Positions 1 through 9,274 of a stretch of 64,000 nucleotides of DNA are shown here, in pieces. Each line of letters starts with the position of its first letter. The first letter of the stretch is position 1. Under the pieces are notes generated by a model. It saw only the letters and a list, made by a program, of their open reading frames with translations. It was not told the DNA's origin and did no database searches. Location: positions 62,001 to 126,000 of the forward strand of contig PKTB01000005.1 of the NCBI GenBank assembly GCA_002869385.1. Reading direction: 5' to 3'. The stretch comes from Marinilabiliales bacterium. Lineage in GTDB: Bacteria; Bacteroidota; Bacteroidia; Bacteroidales; ML635J-15. A program made the translations under genes and the position numbers.

Positions 1-506
1 ACTCTTTCAAGGTCTCCTGCATCCATAGCAGTAACAAACTCAGCCATAATATCTTTCTGCTTCTGTTTATATCCAAGAACTCTTTGATTTGTTTCAAGAA
101 ATTGTTGCTCGTCAAACTGCTCACCAAAACGTTTAGCTGCTTTTTTGACCTCTTTCTTTATCTTATCGTTAAGCTTCTCAATATAATCCTCGATAAGAAC
201 ATCAGCACGATATCTTTTCTTAGAATCTTTATTGTCAATTAATGGATCATTAAATGCATCGACATGGCCGGAAGCTTTCCAAACAGTTGGGTGCATAAAT
301 ATTGCTGAATCAATACCAACAACATTCTCATTCATCTGCGTCATTGATTTCCACCAATACTCTTTAATATTGTTTTTTAATTCTGCACCATTCTGTCCAT
401 AATCATATACTGCACTTAAACCATCATACAATTCTTAGGATTGAAAAATAAATCCATACTCTTTTGAGTGAGCTATAATTTTCTTGAAAAGATCTTCTTG
501 TACCAT
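1..506 (-). CDS. glyS: Glycyl-tRNA synthetase, N-terminal part, interrupted by in-frame TAA (partial, runs off window)
   Basis: Charges tRNA-Gly with glycine in the cytoplasm. The visible 168 codons match the N-terminus of the one-subunit class II enzyme, including motifs such as [20 protein letters not shown] and [11 protein letters not shown]. The start is the ATG at 504-506 (begins MVQEDLFKK). The C-terminal catalytic remainder lies left of position 1. Codon 24 (435-437) is TAA between FIFQS and ELYDGL. The family has Ser there (FxSSEIYDGL), so TCA to TAA, a C-to-A change, explains it. The frame continues perfectly after it, and the gene is essential, so a sequence error is likelier than real loss. 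The family assignment is firm from the preserved sequence. Confidence 0.9.
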
Positions 507-584
507 TACGATTATTCTTATTTTATTAATAATTATTCACTTTTATTTTTTTGTTCAATATCTTTTAAAAAAACATTATCAAAT

Positions 585-1160
585 CTACCTATTAAACAAA
601 ACTCCCAATTGGAAGACCGGACAAAAATACAAATCATTTTCATTATACACAGCAGATAAGTGAATTAGCTGAGTAGTAAATGATATTTTTTTCGTCAACA
701 TGTAGTCAAAACTTAATGATGGATAGACCACCCAGGCGCCATAGCTATAAAAATCACCCTGATTTATTATGCTACCATTTTGTTGTGTGATATGCAAATT
801 CTTTAAACGACCTCTGGCAAGACCAATATTTGCACAAAACCTCATCTTACCATGTATAAATGTATATCCAAAAATAAGACCTCCATAACCAAGACTAATA
901 TATGAATTCACTGAACCGGATGTTATATACTTTGCTTTTTGAGTTCCACCGGCAAGTACAACACACAAGTGTTTGGTTGGATAAAATCGCAACAAGCCTC
1001 CAAGACCAAAACTAAAATTGCTAATTTCTTGTGATTGATTTTGATAACGCGTATATCCTGGTTGGAAAAAAAGCATCCCACCACTATAAAGCGACTTTTC
1101 CTGACAATATGCATTGTAGGTTAGACTATAAAGAAGTAATCCGAGTAATATTTTTTTCAT
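585..1160 (-). CDS. Predicted outer-membrane beta-barrel-like protein, function unknown
   Basis: A 191-residue protein with an N-terminal signal peptide (about residues 1-19, ending AYCQ). It is then rich in alternating aromatic/polar segments and Gly, ending in a short segment with a C-terminal aromatic residue (FNR). This pattern resembles small Bacteroidota outer-membrane barrel (porin-family) proteins, but I recognise no named family. It lies 9 bp downstream of the MORN-repeat gene on the same strand, so the two are probably co-transcribed and may act together at the cell envelope. The start is an ATG at 1158-1160. Function cannot be assigned from sequence alone. Confidence 0.6.
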   Translation of the reverse strand: MKKILLGLLLYSLTYNAYCQEKSLYSGGMLFFQPGYTRYQNQSQEISNFSFGLGGLLRFYPTKHLCVVLAGGTQKAKYITSGSVNSYISLGYGGLIFGYTFIHGKMRFCANIGLARGRLKNLHITQQNGSIINQGDFYSYGAWVVYPSLSFDYMLTKKISFTTQLIHLSAVYNENDLYFCPVFQLGVLFNR

Positions 1161-1169
1161 TAATAAATA

Positions 1170-2951
1170 CTACTTTGGCAAATCAGTTTCAGCATCAATT
1201 AATACCTCTGTCTGTCTGTTTCCATGAAAAATAGCCTGATAAATAACCTCTCCCTTTTGATTCCAGTAGGTAGATTTACCTTCCTTCATTCCATCTTTAT
1301 AATTAACCTCTGAATCGCGGCCACCCCAATCATAAAATGTTTGCCACTTACCATCAGGTTTATCCATCTTGTAGTTTTCTACTTTGATGATATCTCCATT
1401 ATTATTACGATATACAAATTTACCGTCACGAAGACCTTCGTTATAGTTCCCGGAGATTATTTGATTTCCACGAATATTATATGTATTGTAAGATCCGTGC
1501 AGAACAGATGTAGTCTTATTTTTTACACTAAAATCGTCGTCAGATTCAACTTCAATCAATTTATAGGTTTCTTCAAGTTGTTTTTTACCATTTGGAAACC
1601 AAAAGTAATTTTTACCTGAGATTAGTCCATCTGTATATTCAATTAGTGACTTTTTTTGTCCGTTCTCATGAAACGTCTCCCACTTATCCTGCATTACACC
1701 TAAATCGTAATTACCTTTCATTGCCAAAGTTCCATCATCATACCACTCCTTCCACTCTCCAACTTCGTAATCATTTTCAAACATACCTTCTCTAAACTGC
1801 TGTCCATTTTCAAAAAACACATTCCACACACCACTTTTTTTGCCAGCATCATAATCAACTTCTTTCCAAATTTGTCCATTTGAATACCAAAAAGTCCATC
1901 TACCATCCATCTTACCTTTTATGTAGTTCCCCTCATTTCCTTTTGTGCCATCTGAACGCCAGTAAGTCCATAATCCATCCTGAAGATCATTTTTAAAATT
2001 CCCGTCAATATCTTTTGTTCCATCTTCTAACCAAAAATGAGCTTCTCCCTCTTTCAAACCCTCTACAAAGTTCATTTCGGATTGTTTTTTACCATTCTCA
2101 TAGTATTTTACCTGCAATCCATGTCTTAAATCATTTTTGTATGTATTTTCACTTCTTATCTGTCCGGATGGGTACCAGTATGTCCAAACTCCTTCGCGTT
2201 TACCGTCCACTAATTTACCTTCCATCTCTTTATTTCCATCTTCAGCCCAGTAAATATTCATACCTGTTTCGTATGTAATTTCACTCTTTTTCTGACCGTT
2301 TTTCCACCACTCTGTCCATGTTCCAACTCTTTCACCTGCTTTAAATTCTCCCTCTGACTTCTCATCTCCTGTATCATAATAATATACCCACATACCATCT
2401 TCTTTTCCGTAAACCACTTTTCCCTCAGAAGATTTATTTAAATTTGGATAAAAACTAAGCATCTCTCCATTACCTTCAATCACAGTCTGGGTTCCGTCAG
2501 GGGCATAAAAATTCTTTATCATTATCTGAAAACCTTTCTTATAAATTACTTCAGATTGTAATTGCCCGTCGTCATAAAATAATTGCCAAATAGAGTCTTT
2601 TAGGTTACTGTGATAATAACCCTTAACCATCGGATTACCATTCCTAAAATTCTGGTAAAATTCACCATGACGTTCATTTGCCCAATAATTGTACATCTCT
2701 TTTTCGGTACCATCAGGGAAATAAACAATGTTTTTCCCATGTAACATATCCTTATAGTGATCAACCTGTGCCATTTTTTTACCGTTTGGACTAAAATATT
2801 GCCAGGTCCCAAATTTTTGACCAAGATGCAAGGTTCCCACCTCACTTATTTGACCATTTTTGTAATATACAGTATCCTGTATATATTCCTGAGCAAACAT
2901 TGTAAAAGAAAACAAAACAAAGAAGCTTAAAAAGATGCTTATTCTTTTCAT
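1170..2951 (-). CDS. Secreted MORN-repeat (YwqK-like) protein
   Basis: A 593-residue protein with a signal peptide (about residues 1-20, ending MFAQ). It is followed along its whole length by roughly 22 degenerate repeats of about 23 residues with cores such as YWYPSGQIRSE and FWLEDGTKDIDG. These are MORN_2 repeats of the kind annotated 'toxin-antitoxin system YwqK family antitoxin' in Bacteroidota. That database name should not be read as function: there is no toxin partner here and the protein is exported. Two repeat flavours tend to alternate (NGQxxSE and DGTKxxEG), suggesting expansion of a two-repeat unit. The repeats probably form an extended beta-hairpin solenoid for binding. The next gene downstream is a small barrel-like protein. 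Confidence 0.75.
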   Translation of the reverse strand: MKRISIFLSFFVLFSFTMFAQEYIQDTVYYKNGQISEVGTLHLGQKFGTWQYFSPNGKKMAQVDHYKDMLHGKNIVYFPDGTEKEMYNYWANERHGEFYQNFRNGNPMVKGYYHSNLKDSIWQLFYDDGQLQSEVIYKKGFQIMIKNFYAPDGTQTVIEGNGEMLSFYPNLNKSSEGKVVYGKEDGMWVYYYDTGDEKSEGEFKAGERVGTWTEWWKNGQKKSEITYETGMNIYWAEDGNKEMEGKLVDGKREGVWTYWYPSGQIRSENTYKNDLRHGLQVKYYENGKKQSEMNFVEGLKEGEAHFWLEDGTKDIDGNFKNDLQDGLWTYWRSDGTKGNEGNYIKGKMDGRWTFWYSNGQIWKEVDYDAGKKSGVWNVFFENGQQFREGMFENDYEVGEWKEWYDDGTLAMKGNYDLGVMQDKWETFHENGQKKSLIEYTDGLISGKNYFWFPNGKKQLEETYKLIEVESDDDFSVKNKTTSVLHGSYNTYNIRGNQIISGNYNEGLRDGKFVYRNNNGDIIKVENYKMDKPDGKWQTFYDWGGRDSEVNYKDGMKEGKSTYWNQKGEVIYQAIFHGNRQTEVLIDAETDLPK

Positions 2952-3131
2952 AATTTAGGTTTTACATATGAGTTTTCACAAAATTAACACTTGATTCATC
3001 AAAAATACTATGCATTTAATCATTATTGTGAACAATATATTTTTGATAACTTAAACAAGCTGATATACAGTTATGTAACGTTATCAAAAACACTTTATTA
3101 CTATTTTTTTATGAAAATAAATTGAAAAAAA

Positions 3132-3163
3132 TTTGGATTTAGGTCCTTTTCATATTAAATTTG
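3132..3163 (+). promoter_or_regulatory. Bacteroidota-type promoter for the secreted protein at 3195
   Basis: TTTG at 3132-3135, a 20-bp spacer, then TAAATTTG at 3156-3163. This matches the Bacteroidota sigma-A consensus (TTTG, about 19 bp, TAnnTTTG) closely. It lies 31 bp before the ATG. The rest of the 2952-3194 gap is AT-rich and shows nothing else I can name. Confidence 0.65.
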
Positions 3164-3194
3164 TTGATAATTTGTTAATAAAAGTTGTAACCAT

Positions 3195-3998
3195 ATGAAA
3201 AACAGCACATTAACGTTTTTAGTGATTTTAATACTATTTATGGCTAAGTTTGCTAGTGCAGGTGAAATGGTATTAAAAGGTATTTACCAAGGTAAAGATT
3301 TGTACATTATTAACCCGATGTTAGATATTGGAGAGGAATATTGTGCATATGAAGTCACAATTAATGAAAAGCCTTTTGATGATGTAATAAATTCCAGTGC
3401 ATTTAGAATTACATTAGCTTATGTAGGTCTAGAGTTTGGTCAGGAATATGAGGTGATTATCAAACATCACGATGATTGTACTCCTAAACTTGTAAACCCT
3501 GAAGTTCTTAAGCCTTTAAGTACTTACGAACTTGTTGATTATGAGATTGGATATAACAACATGCTTAAATTCACAACTCATAACGAATCTGGCCAATTAA
3601 CTTTCTACATTGAAGAATATAGATGGGATAGATGGATTGAAGTTGGTCAAATACCGGGTGAAGGTGGCCCTGACGATAGAGAGTACTCTCAAAAGGTATA
3701 TCCATTTAATGGCGAAAATCAATTTAGGATTTATCAGGTTGACAATTTAAATCGTAAGTTTTACTCAGACACATTAACATTTGAAATAGATAAGGAGCCT
3801 GTTAAGGTTACTACTCCTTCATTAAGAAAAGTAAAAAAAGAAATTACATTCTCCTCAGAGACGTATTTTGCAGTCATTAATGAGTTTGGAGAAGAATTGA
3901 TTACCGGAAGCGGTACTGTGGTAGATGTATCCCCATTGAAAAAAGGAGAGTATTTTTTAAACTTCGAAAATGAATACGTAGTCTTTAAGAAAAAATAG
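3195..3998 (+). CDS. Secreted protein with a T9SS-tail-like C-terminus, function unknown
   Basis: A 267-residue protein with a signal peptide (about residues 1-22, cleavage near FASA-GE). The middle looks like two beta-sandwich (fibronectin-like) segments, with no catalytic motif. The last 45 residues (ITFSSETYFAVINEFGEEL, then VVDVSPLKKGEYFLNFEN) resemble the beta-strand pattern of a type IX sorting domain: strand, 'GxxL', 'hDhSxLxxGxYFLxh'. The usual 'YPNP' opening is absent, so the tail assignment is tentative. It stands alone, with its own promoter upstream and a strong terminator directly downstream. Confidence 0.65.
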   Translation: MKNSTLTFLVILILFMAKFASAGEMVLKGIYQGKDLYIINPMLDIGEEYCAYEVTINEKPFDDVINSSAFRITLAYVGLEFGQEYEVIIKHHDDCTPKLVNPEVLKPLSTYELVDYEIGYNNMLKFTTHNESGQLTFYIEEYRWDRWIEVGQIPGEGGPDDREYSQKVYPFNGENQFRIYQVDNLNRKFYSDTLTFEIDKEPVKVTTPSLRKVKKEITFSSETYFAVINEFGEELITGSGTVVDVSPLKKGEYFLNFENEYVVFKKK

Positions 3999-4020
3999 AC
4001 TTATAAGGGGTGTATTCGCG

Positions 4021-4051
4021 AGAGGCATATTTCTTATGCCTCTTTTTTTTA
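4021..4051 (+). terminator. Rho-independent terminator
   Basis: Perfect 9-bp stem AGAGGCATA / TATGCCTCT with a 5-base loop, followed by a run of eight or more T. It ends the transcript of the secreted protein gene and sits only 11 bp before the ATG of the next gene. Confidence 0.85.
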
Positions 4052-4061
4052 TTTTTGCAGT

Positions 4062-5033
4062 ATGATTTTCAATATTGAAAAATACAAAGACGACATTTTT
4101 AGAATTAATTCTGATGATGATTTTATTTAATTAGCATTAACTGCTTTTAACTATCAATATGAAAACAACCCTGTTTATAAGGAATACTGTAATTATTATA
4201 ATATCAATCCTGAGCTAGTTAAAAACATTAAGGAAATTCCTTTTTTACCTATAGAGTTTTTCAAATCAAGAGAGGTAATTTCTGGGAACCAAACAAAAGA
4301 AATAATATTTGAATCAAGTGGTACAACAGGAGTCGAACATTCAAAACACTTTGTTTGTGACACAGACCTTTATAAGAAAAACTTTATTGACATATTTACA
4401 AAAACGTATGGTAATGTCGAAAACTATACAATTCTTGGCTTGCTTCCTTCCTATCTCGAGAGAACAGGTTCATCTCTTGTCTATATGGTAAACACTTTAA
4501 TAGAGTTAAGTAAAAGTAAGTTAAGCGGATTTTACCTTGATGAATATACAAAGCTATCTAATACTATCAGAGAACTTGAAAGAAAGAATAAGAAATATAT
4601 CTTATTTGGAGTTAGTTTTGCACTTATAGATTTTGCCGATTTTTTTCCTGCAGAAATACAAAATGGTATTATTATCGAAACTGGTGGGATGAAAGGACGC
4701 AGACAAGAATTAACAAAAGATGAGTTACACGACATTCTTGGAAAGTCATTTAAAGTTAACACTATTCATTCGGAATACGGAATGACAGAACTACTTTCAC
4801 AAGCATATTCTAATGGACAAGGTATATTTAAAATGCCATCTCAATTAAAATTCTTGATTCGTGACATATATGATCCTTTAAGTGTTATAGAAACTGGGAA
4901 CGGAGCAGTAAACATTATCGATCTTGCAAATATTGACTCTTGTTGTTTTATTGCCACATCAGATCTTGGTAAAGTCTACGACGATAATAAATTCAGCATA
5001 AGCGGAAGATTCGACCATGCTGAAATTAGATGA
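4062..5033 (+). CDS. LuxE-like acyl-protein synthetase, interrupted by in-frame TAA
   Basis: A 323-codon member of the acyl-protein synthetase/LuxE branch of adenylate-forming enzymes, which activate a carboxylic acid with ATP. It carries the phosphate-binding motif SSGTTG (codons 85-90), a glycine-rich METGGMKGRR-like segment, and a HSEYGMTELLSQAY segment typical of the adenylation fold. Codon 23 (4128-4130) is TAA between DDFI and LALTAFNYQYENN. Relatives usually have an acidic residue there, so GAA to TAA (G to T) fits. The frame is otherwise open from the ATG at 4062. In Bacteroidota such stand-alone genes have no established substrate. The neighbours (secreted protein, rpiB) give no clue. 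Confidence 0.75.
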
Positions 5034-5064
5034 TGCAACTTATTAGTTTATTAGACTATCTGTA

Positions 5065-5496
5065 CTACAAAGGGATTTTATTAATCCTGTTAACATGTCG
5101 GCCACCTTCAAATTCTGTATTTAAAAATGCATCAACAACTTTTTTTGCTTCTTCTGTGTCAATGAATCTTGCAGGTAAAGCACAGATGTTAGCGTAATTG
5201 TGTAATCTGGCCAATTTTGATATTTCCTCAGTCCAGCACAAATCACTTCGAATTGCCTGATGTTTATTTACAGTCATATTAATACCATTACCACTTCCAC
5301 AAATTGAGAAGCCGATAAAGCATTTGCCGTTTTCTACAGATTCTGCAAGAGGGTGAGCATAATCTGGATAATCGCAACTATCTTCAGACCATGTACCAAA
5401 ATCTTCAGTATCATACCCTAAGGTTTTTACGTATTCAATTAGCTTATTTTTCAGATTATAACCAGCATGATCACATGCGAAACCAATTTTCTTCAT
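5065..5496 (-). CDS. rpiB: Ribose-5-phosphate isomerase B
   Basis: Interconverts ribose 5-phosphate and ribulose 5-phosphate in the pentose phosphate pathway. At 143 residues it has the usual RpiB length. It shows the N-terminal DHAG motif, the catalytic Cys66 in SICGSGNG, and the C-terminal EFEGGRH segment. One oddity: the highly conserved HNDAN motif reads HNYAN (codon 101, 5194-5196 TAC). Asp to Tyr needs one G-to-T change, the same signature as the premature stops in this window. It converges on the LuxE-like gene and follows the UPF0104 membrane protein gene on its own strand (27 bp gap). Confidence 0.92.
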   Translation of the reverse strand: MKKIGFACDHAGYNLKNKLIEYVKTLGYDTEDFGTWSEDSCDYPDYAHPLAESVENGKCFIGFSICGSGNGINMTVNKHQAIRSDLCWTEEISKLARLHNYANICALPARFIDTEEAKKVVDAFLNTEFEGGRHVNRINKIPL

Positions 5497-5523
5497 CTTT
5501 TTTTTAGCAAATTTATTAAACTT

Positions 5524-6624
5524 TTACTTTTTACTCTTCTTTTTAAGCTTAATTTTCCTAAAGTTCCGATTTACCCATGCAGGAGCAATAATAGAACCAA
5601 TAAACAAATAGGGATAATATGTTACCAATCTCCAAATAAGAGCCATTACAAATACAAAACCTGCTACTGGAACAAATTCAGCCATATATGAGTTAAAAAT
5701 AGTCTCAACAAAACCGCTTCCACCGGGTGTTGGCATAACCAGCATCATAATCCACATAACCAGTTGTTTTGCAAATATCAGGAAATGGTCCTGAAGACTC
5801 ATGAAATGAGCATATACATCAAACTTTAAAGAATAATATAAAGCTAATAGTAAAAAATTAAGCACCCAGTACCTAGAAGTCCATGATAGAAAACTTGTAA
5901 GAAATGCTTTTAGCCAAAACTTAAAACTTTTTGTTTTAAACTCTCTATTAGATGTTTCAAAGTTTTTAGCCATTTCTTCAGCACCATTTTTCCATCTTTT
6001 AAGTAATTTCCATTTAAATATTCCCGAAATTAAAGAGGCAAAGAACTTTGGATTTATAAAGATAGAATAACCCATCAACATTGCCCAGGAAAATTTCATT
6101 CCAAAACCTATCATTGAAAAAACAAAAAAGCGATGTGCTAATTCTGCTGAACCTAAAACATGAAAAATTTCTGCTTTAGAGAATAAAAAAAGTACCAATG
6201 GAAACATCAGACTAAAATAAAGCTCATCCAGAAAAGATGTTGCAACAACAATGGATGTGCTCTTCCCGATATGCACTCCTTCCTTCCATATAAAGACAGT
6301 AGCTAAAGCTGTCCCTCCTATTGCAGATGGTGTAACTGCAGATCCGAATTCCCATAGCAAGACGATTCTGATACACTTTCGCCAGGTGAGCTCACCCGAG
6401 GACAATATTCGAAGCCTAAGCACATATCCAAAATCACGAAAGAACATCATTAAAAATGCTAAACCAATAAATAAAACCGAATAATATGAAAATTCAAATA
6501 CTGTAAAATCTATTTTATGAAAATCGCGGTAAATAAAAAAACCAACCATACCAAATCCTAAGACTGTAGGTAATACAACTTTCCAAGGACTAAGTTTTCT
6601 TGCGGTATCATTTCTCGATGTCAT
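5524..6624 (-). CDS. UPF0104 / lysylphosphatidylglycerol synthase-type membrane protein (flippase-like)
   Basis: A 366-residue integral membrane protein with about eight hydrophobic segments. The PTPGGSGFVE motif near residue 300 and the SAIGGTALATVFIWKEG segment near residue 105 are typical of the UPF0104 / LPG-synthase transmembrane-domain family. Relatives include the flippase half of MprF and proteins proposed to move lipids across the inner membrane. Only the membrane half is present; there is no GNAT-type catalytic domain. The C-terminus is strongly basic (KLKKKSKK). It precedes rpiB on the same strand. The transported lipid cannot be predicted. Confidence 0.78.
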   Translation of the reverse strand: MTSRNDTARKLSPWKVVLPTVLGFGMVGFFIYRDFHKIDFTVFEFSYYSVLFIGLAFLMMFFRDFGYVLRLRILSSGELTWRKCIRIVLLWEFGSAVTPSAIGGTALATVFIWKEGVHIGKSTSIVVATSFLDELYFSLMFPLVLFLFSKAEIFHVLGSAELAHRFFVFSMIGFGMKFSWAMLMGYSIFINPKFFASLISGIFKWKLLKRWKNGAEEMAKNFETSNREFKTKSFKFWLKAFLTSFLSWTSRYWVLNFLLLALYYSLKFDVYAHFMSLQDHFLIFAKQLVMWIMMLVMPTPGGSGFVETIFNSYMAEFVPVAGFVFVMALIWRLVTYYPYLFIGSIIAPAWVNRNFRKIKLKKKSKK

Positions 6625-6707
6625 TATAATTACAAAATAAAACTATATTTTATAATAATCTGTAAAAACACATTAAAATTATGTATTTTTAAGCCAAAAT
6701 TTAATTT

Positions 6708-7457
6708 ATGGATTTCATTGCAATAATCCCTGCAAGGTATGCTTCAACTAGATTCCCTGGTAAACCTTTGATAAACATCAATGGAAAAACTATGGTACAC
6801 AATGTTTACCTACAAGCTTGTAAAGTGTTTGAAACGGTATATGTTGCAACTGATGATGAAAGAATTCTTAATGAAGTTTTGTCTTTTGGTGGAAAAGCAG
6901 TTATGACAATGAAAAAGCATAAAAGTGGAACTGACAGATGTGCAGAGGCAATCGAAAAAATAGAGACACTTGAGAATAAAGATTATGATGTTGTTGTAAA
7001 TGTGCAAGGAGACGAACCATTTATTAAAACAGAACAACTAAATGAAATAAAATCATCATTCAAGCTAAAAAAGACTCAAATAGCCACCCTTATTAAACCT
7101 ATTAATAACAAAGATGATATTTTTAACCCAAATAAGCCTAAAGTAGTTATATCTAATAAGAATGAAGCAATTTATTTTAGCAGGTCTCCAATACCATTTT
7201 TAAGAGGTCAAAAAGATAACAAGTGGGTATCTAAACACCTGTACTATAAACATATCGGCTTATACGGTTACAGAAAAGACATTTTGAAAGAAATTACAAA
7301 ACTATATACATCGCCATTAGAAAAAGCAGAAAGCTTAGAACAATTAAGATGGTTAGAGAATGGATACAAAATCAAAGTAGGTTTTACTGAACACGAAAGC
7401 ATCAGTATTGATACCCCACGCGATATAGAGAAAATTAGACAAGTAGGACTTTTATAA
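6708..7457 (+). CDS. kdsB: 3-deoxy-manno-octulosonate cytidylyltransferase (CMP-KDO synthetase)
   Basis: Activates KDO with CTP for lipopolysaccharide inner-core synthesis in the cytoplasm. Its 249 residues match the family length. Key motifs are the N-terminal nucleotide-binding IIPARYASTRFPGKPL, VVNVQGDEPFI, and the C-terminal SLEQLRWLENGYKI followed by SIDTPRDIEKI. Its stop overlaps the start of the following glycosyltransferase (TAATG), so translation is probably coupled. This fits a cell-surface glycan operon. No anomalies seen. Confidence 0.93.
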   Translation: MDFIAIIPARYASTRFPGKPLININGKTMVHNVYLQACKVFETVYVATDDERILNEVLSFGGKAVMTMKKHKSGTDRCAEAIEKIETLENKDYDVVVNVQGDEPFIKTEQLNEIKSSFKLKKTQIATLIKPINNKDDIFNPNKPKVVISNKNEAIYFSRSPIPFLRGQKDNKWVSKHLYYKHIGLYGYRKDILKEITKLYTSPLEKAESLEQLRWLENGYKIKVGFTEHESISIDTPRDIEKIRQVGLL

Positions 7458-8596
7458 TGAATATTGCAGTAAATACAAGGCTTTTATTAAAAAATAAACT
7501 TGAAGGCATTGGATGGTTTAGCTTTGAATCCCTGAAGCGTATTACAGAAAATCATCCGGAACACACTTTTTATTATATTTTTGACAGACAATGGGATGAC
7601 TCATTTATAACATCAGAAAATATCATTCCCCTTAAAGCAGGTCTACCAACACGACATCCATTTTTATGGTATTTATGGATGGAATTCACTATTCCAAAAG
7701 TTCTAAAAAAGATAAAGGCTGATATATTTGTTTCCCCTGATGGAATGTTATCTTTAAGAACAAAAATTCCACAGATACCTGTAATTCATGATATCAATTT
7801 TCATCATAACCCTCATCAGTTACCATTTTGGGTTCGAAAATATAATAACCACTTTTACAAAAAGTTTGCAAAAAAGGCACATCACATAGGAACTGTTTCT
7901 GAATATTCAAAAATGGACATTGCACAATCTTATGGGATAGAACCGGATAAAATCACTGTGTGTTATAATGGATCAAACTCATCTTACAGACCAATCACAG
8001 ATGAATTAAAAAGAAAAACCAAAGAGAAGTTTACAAACTTAGAAGACTATTTTGTTTTTGTCGGTTCTCTTAATCCACGGAAAAACATTCCCGTCTTATT
8101 AAAATCTTTCGAAATATTTAAAAATTCTGGTAATCATAGGCAAAAGCTTGTTATTGTCGGCTCTGCAATGCATCTTACCGGAGAGATTGATACAATTTTA
8201 AGCACTATGAGATATAAAGAGGATGTTATCTTTACCGGAAGACTTGACATCGATAATCTGTCAAAAGTTATGGGAAGTGCTATTGCCTTGGTTTACATAC
8301 CGTTTTTTGAAGGCTTTGGTATCCCTTTGGTTGAAGCCATGTACGCAGAAACTGCAATTATTGCCGGAAACACTACTTCATTACCAGAGGTAGCAGGAGA
8401 TGCTGCTTTAGTAGCTGATCCAGACGACTATAAAGCTGTAGCAAAGCATATGGAGACACTTGTAACTAATTCTGGTTTACGTGAAGATTTGATTCTAAAA
8501 GGTAAAATACAAAGACAAAATTTCTCATGGGATAAAACGGCTGAAAGATTTTGGTCTTGTATTGAAAATGGAATTGAAAATCAAACACAATGTTAA
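7457..8596 (+). CDS. GT4-family glycosyltransferase
   Basis: A 379-residue GT-B fold glycosyltransferase of family 4 that transfers a sugar from a nucleotide-sugar donor. The donor-binding C-terminal half shows [15 protein letters not shown] (about residues 198-212) and the EX7E-type motif in [14 protein letters not shown] followed by [15 protein letters not shown]. The N-terminal acceptor half has an HDINFHHNP segment. The gene starts within the kdsB stop codon and overlaps rnhB by 7 bp, so kdsB, this gene and rnhB form one operon. The donor and acceptor are unknown; linkage to kdsB suggests LPS or surface polysaccharide. Confidence 0.88.
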   Translation: MNIAVNTRLLLKNKLEGIGWFSFESLKRITENHPEHTFYYIFDRQWDDSFITSENIIPLKAGLPTRHPFLWYLWMEFTIPKVLKKIKADIFVSPDGMLSLRTKIPQIPVIHDINFHHNPHQLPFWVRKYNNHFYKKFAKKAHHIGTVSEYSKMDIAQSYGIEPDKITVCYNGSNSSYRPITDELKRKTKEKFTNLEDYFVFVGSLNPRKNIPVLLKSFEIFKNSGNHRQKLVIVGSAMHLTGEIDTILSTMRYKEDVIFTGRLDIDNLSKVMGSAIALVYIPFFEGFGIPLVEAMYAETAIIAGNTTSLPEVAGDAALVADPDDYKAVAKHMETLVTNSGLREDLILKGKIQRQNFSWDKTAERFWSCIENGIENQTQC

Positions 8597-9186
8597 AAAG
8601 CTGCTACAAAAAAGGTATCATCGAAGCTTGCTGTGATGAAGCAGGAAGAGGATGCTTAGCCGGACCAGTTTTTGCTGCAGCAGTTATCCTACCCGAAAAC
8701 TACTCGAATGAAACTCTTAATGATTCTAAACAATTAAGTGAAAAAAAAAGATACATTTTAAGAGAACAAATATAGCAAGATGCTATTGCTTATGCAGTTG
8801 GAATTGTTGACAATTTGGAAATTGATAAAATTAACATCTTAAATGCATCATTTTTAGCTATGCACAGAGCTGTTGACCAACTAAAAACACAAGCCGAATT
8901 TCTGTTAATTGATGGAAACAGATTTAAACCGTATGATAATATTCCTCACAAGTGCATTATTAAAGGGGATTCTATTTACCTATCTATTGCTGCTGCATCT
9001 ATCCTTGCGAAAACCTACAGGGACGACTTTATGCTAAAAATTCATGAAGAATTTCCGGAGTATGCCTGGGATAAAAATAAAGGTTATCCTACCAAAGCTC
9101 ATCGTGATGCCATATCAAAAAATGGAGCGACAAAATATCACCGTCACAGTTTTAGGCTTATCGATACTCAATTGAAATTATTTTAA
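8590..9186 (+). CDS. rnhB: Ribonuclease HII, interrupted by in-frame TAG
   Basis: Removes ribonucleotides from DNA and RNA primers. The full span encodes 198 codons. It has the catalytic Asp16-Glu17 in [12 protein letters not shown], the LLIDGN Asp, and the [13 protein letters not shown] motif with the further acidic residue; all metal ligands are present. Codon 62 (8773-8775) is TAG between REQI and QDAIAYAVG. Relatives commonly have Glu there, so GAG to TAG (G to T) accounts for it. The frame continues to a normal TAA at 9186. It overlaps the upstream glycosyltransferase by 7 bp. Confidence 0.88.
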
Positions 9187-9188
9187 GC

Positions 9189-9214
9189 AAAAAAATAGCG
9201 GCTTTCGCCGCTAT
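9189..9214 (-). terminator. Terminator hairpin for the minus-strand membrane gene
   Basis: Perfect 8-bp stem ATAGCGGC / GCCGCTAT with loop TTTC (9195-9214), preceded on the plus strand by seven A. Read on the minus strand, the hairpin is followed by a T run, so it suits the gene ending at 9275. It may also end rnhB transcription. Confidence 0.75.
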
Positions 9215-9274
9215 CAAATCAATATATATTCTGTTCTATTTTCTTAAAAAATCAACTCCAAGTTTATATAGTGC

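Noticed and set aside
1170..2951. Toxin-antitoxin system suggested by YwqK-type repeats
   Set aside because: The protein is exported and repeat-only; there is no adjacent toxin-like gene.
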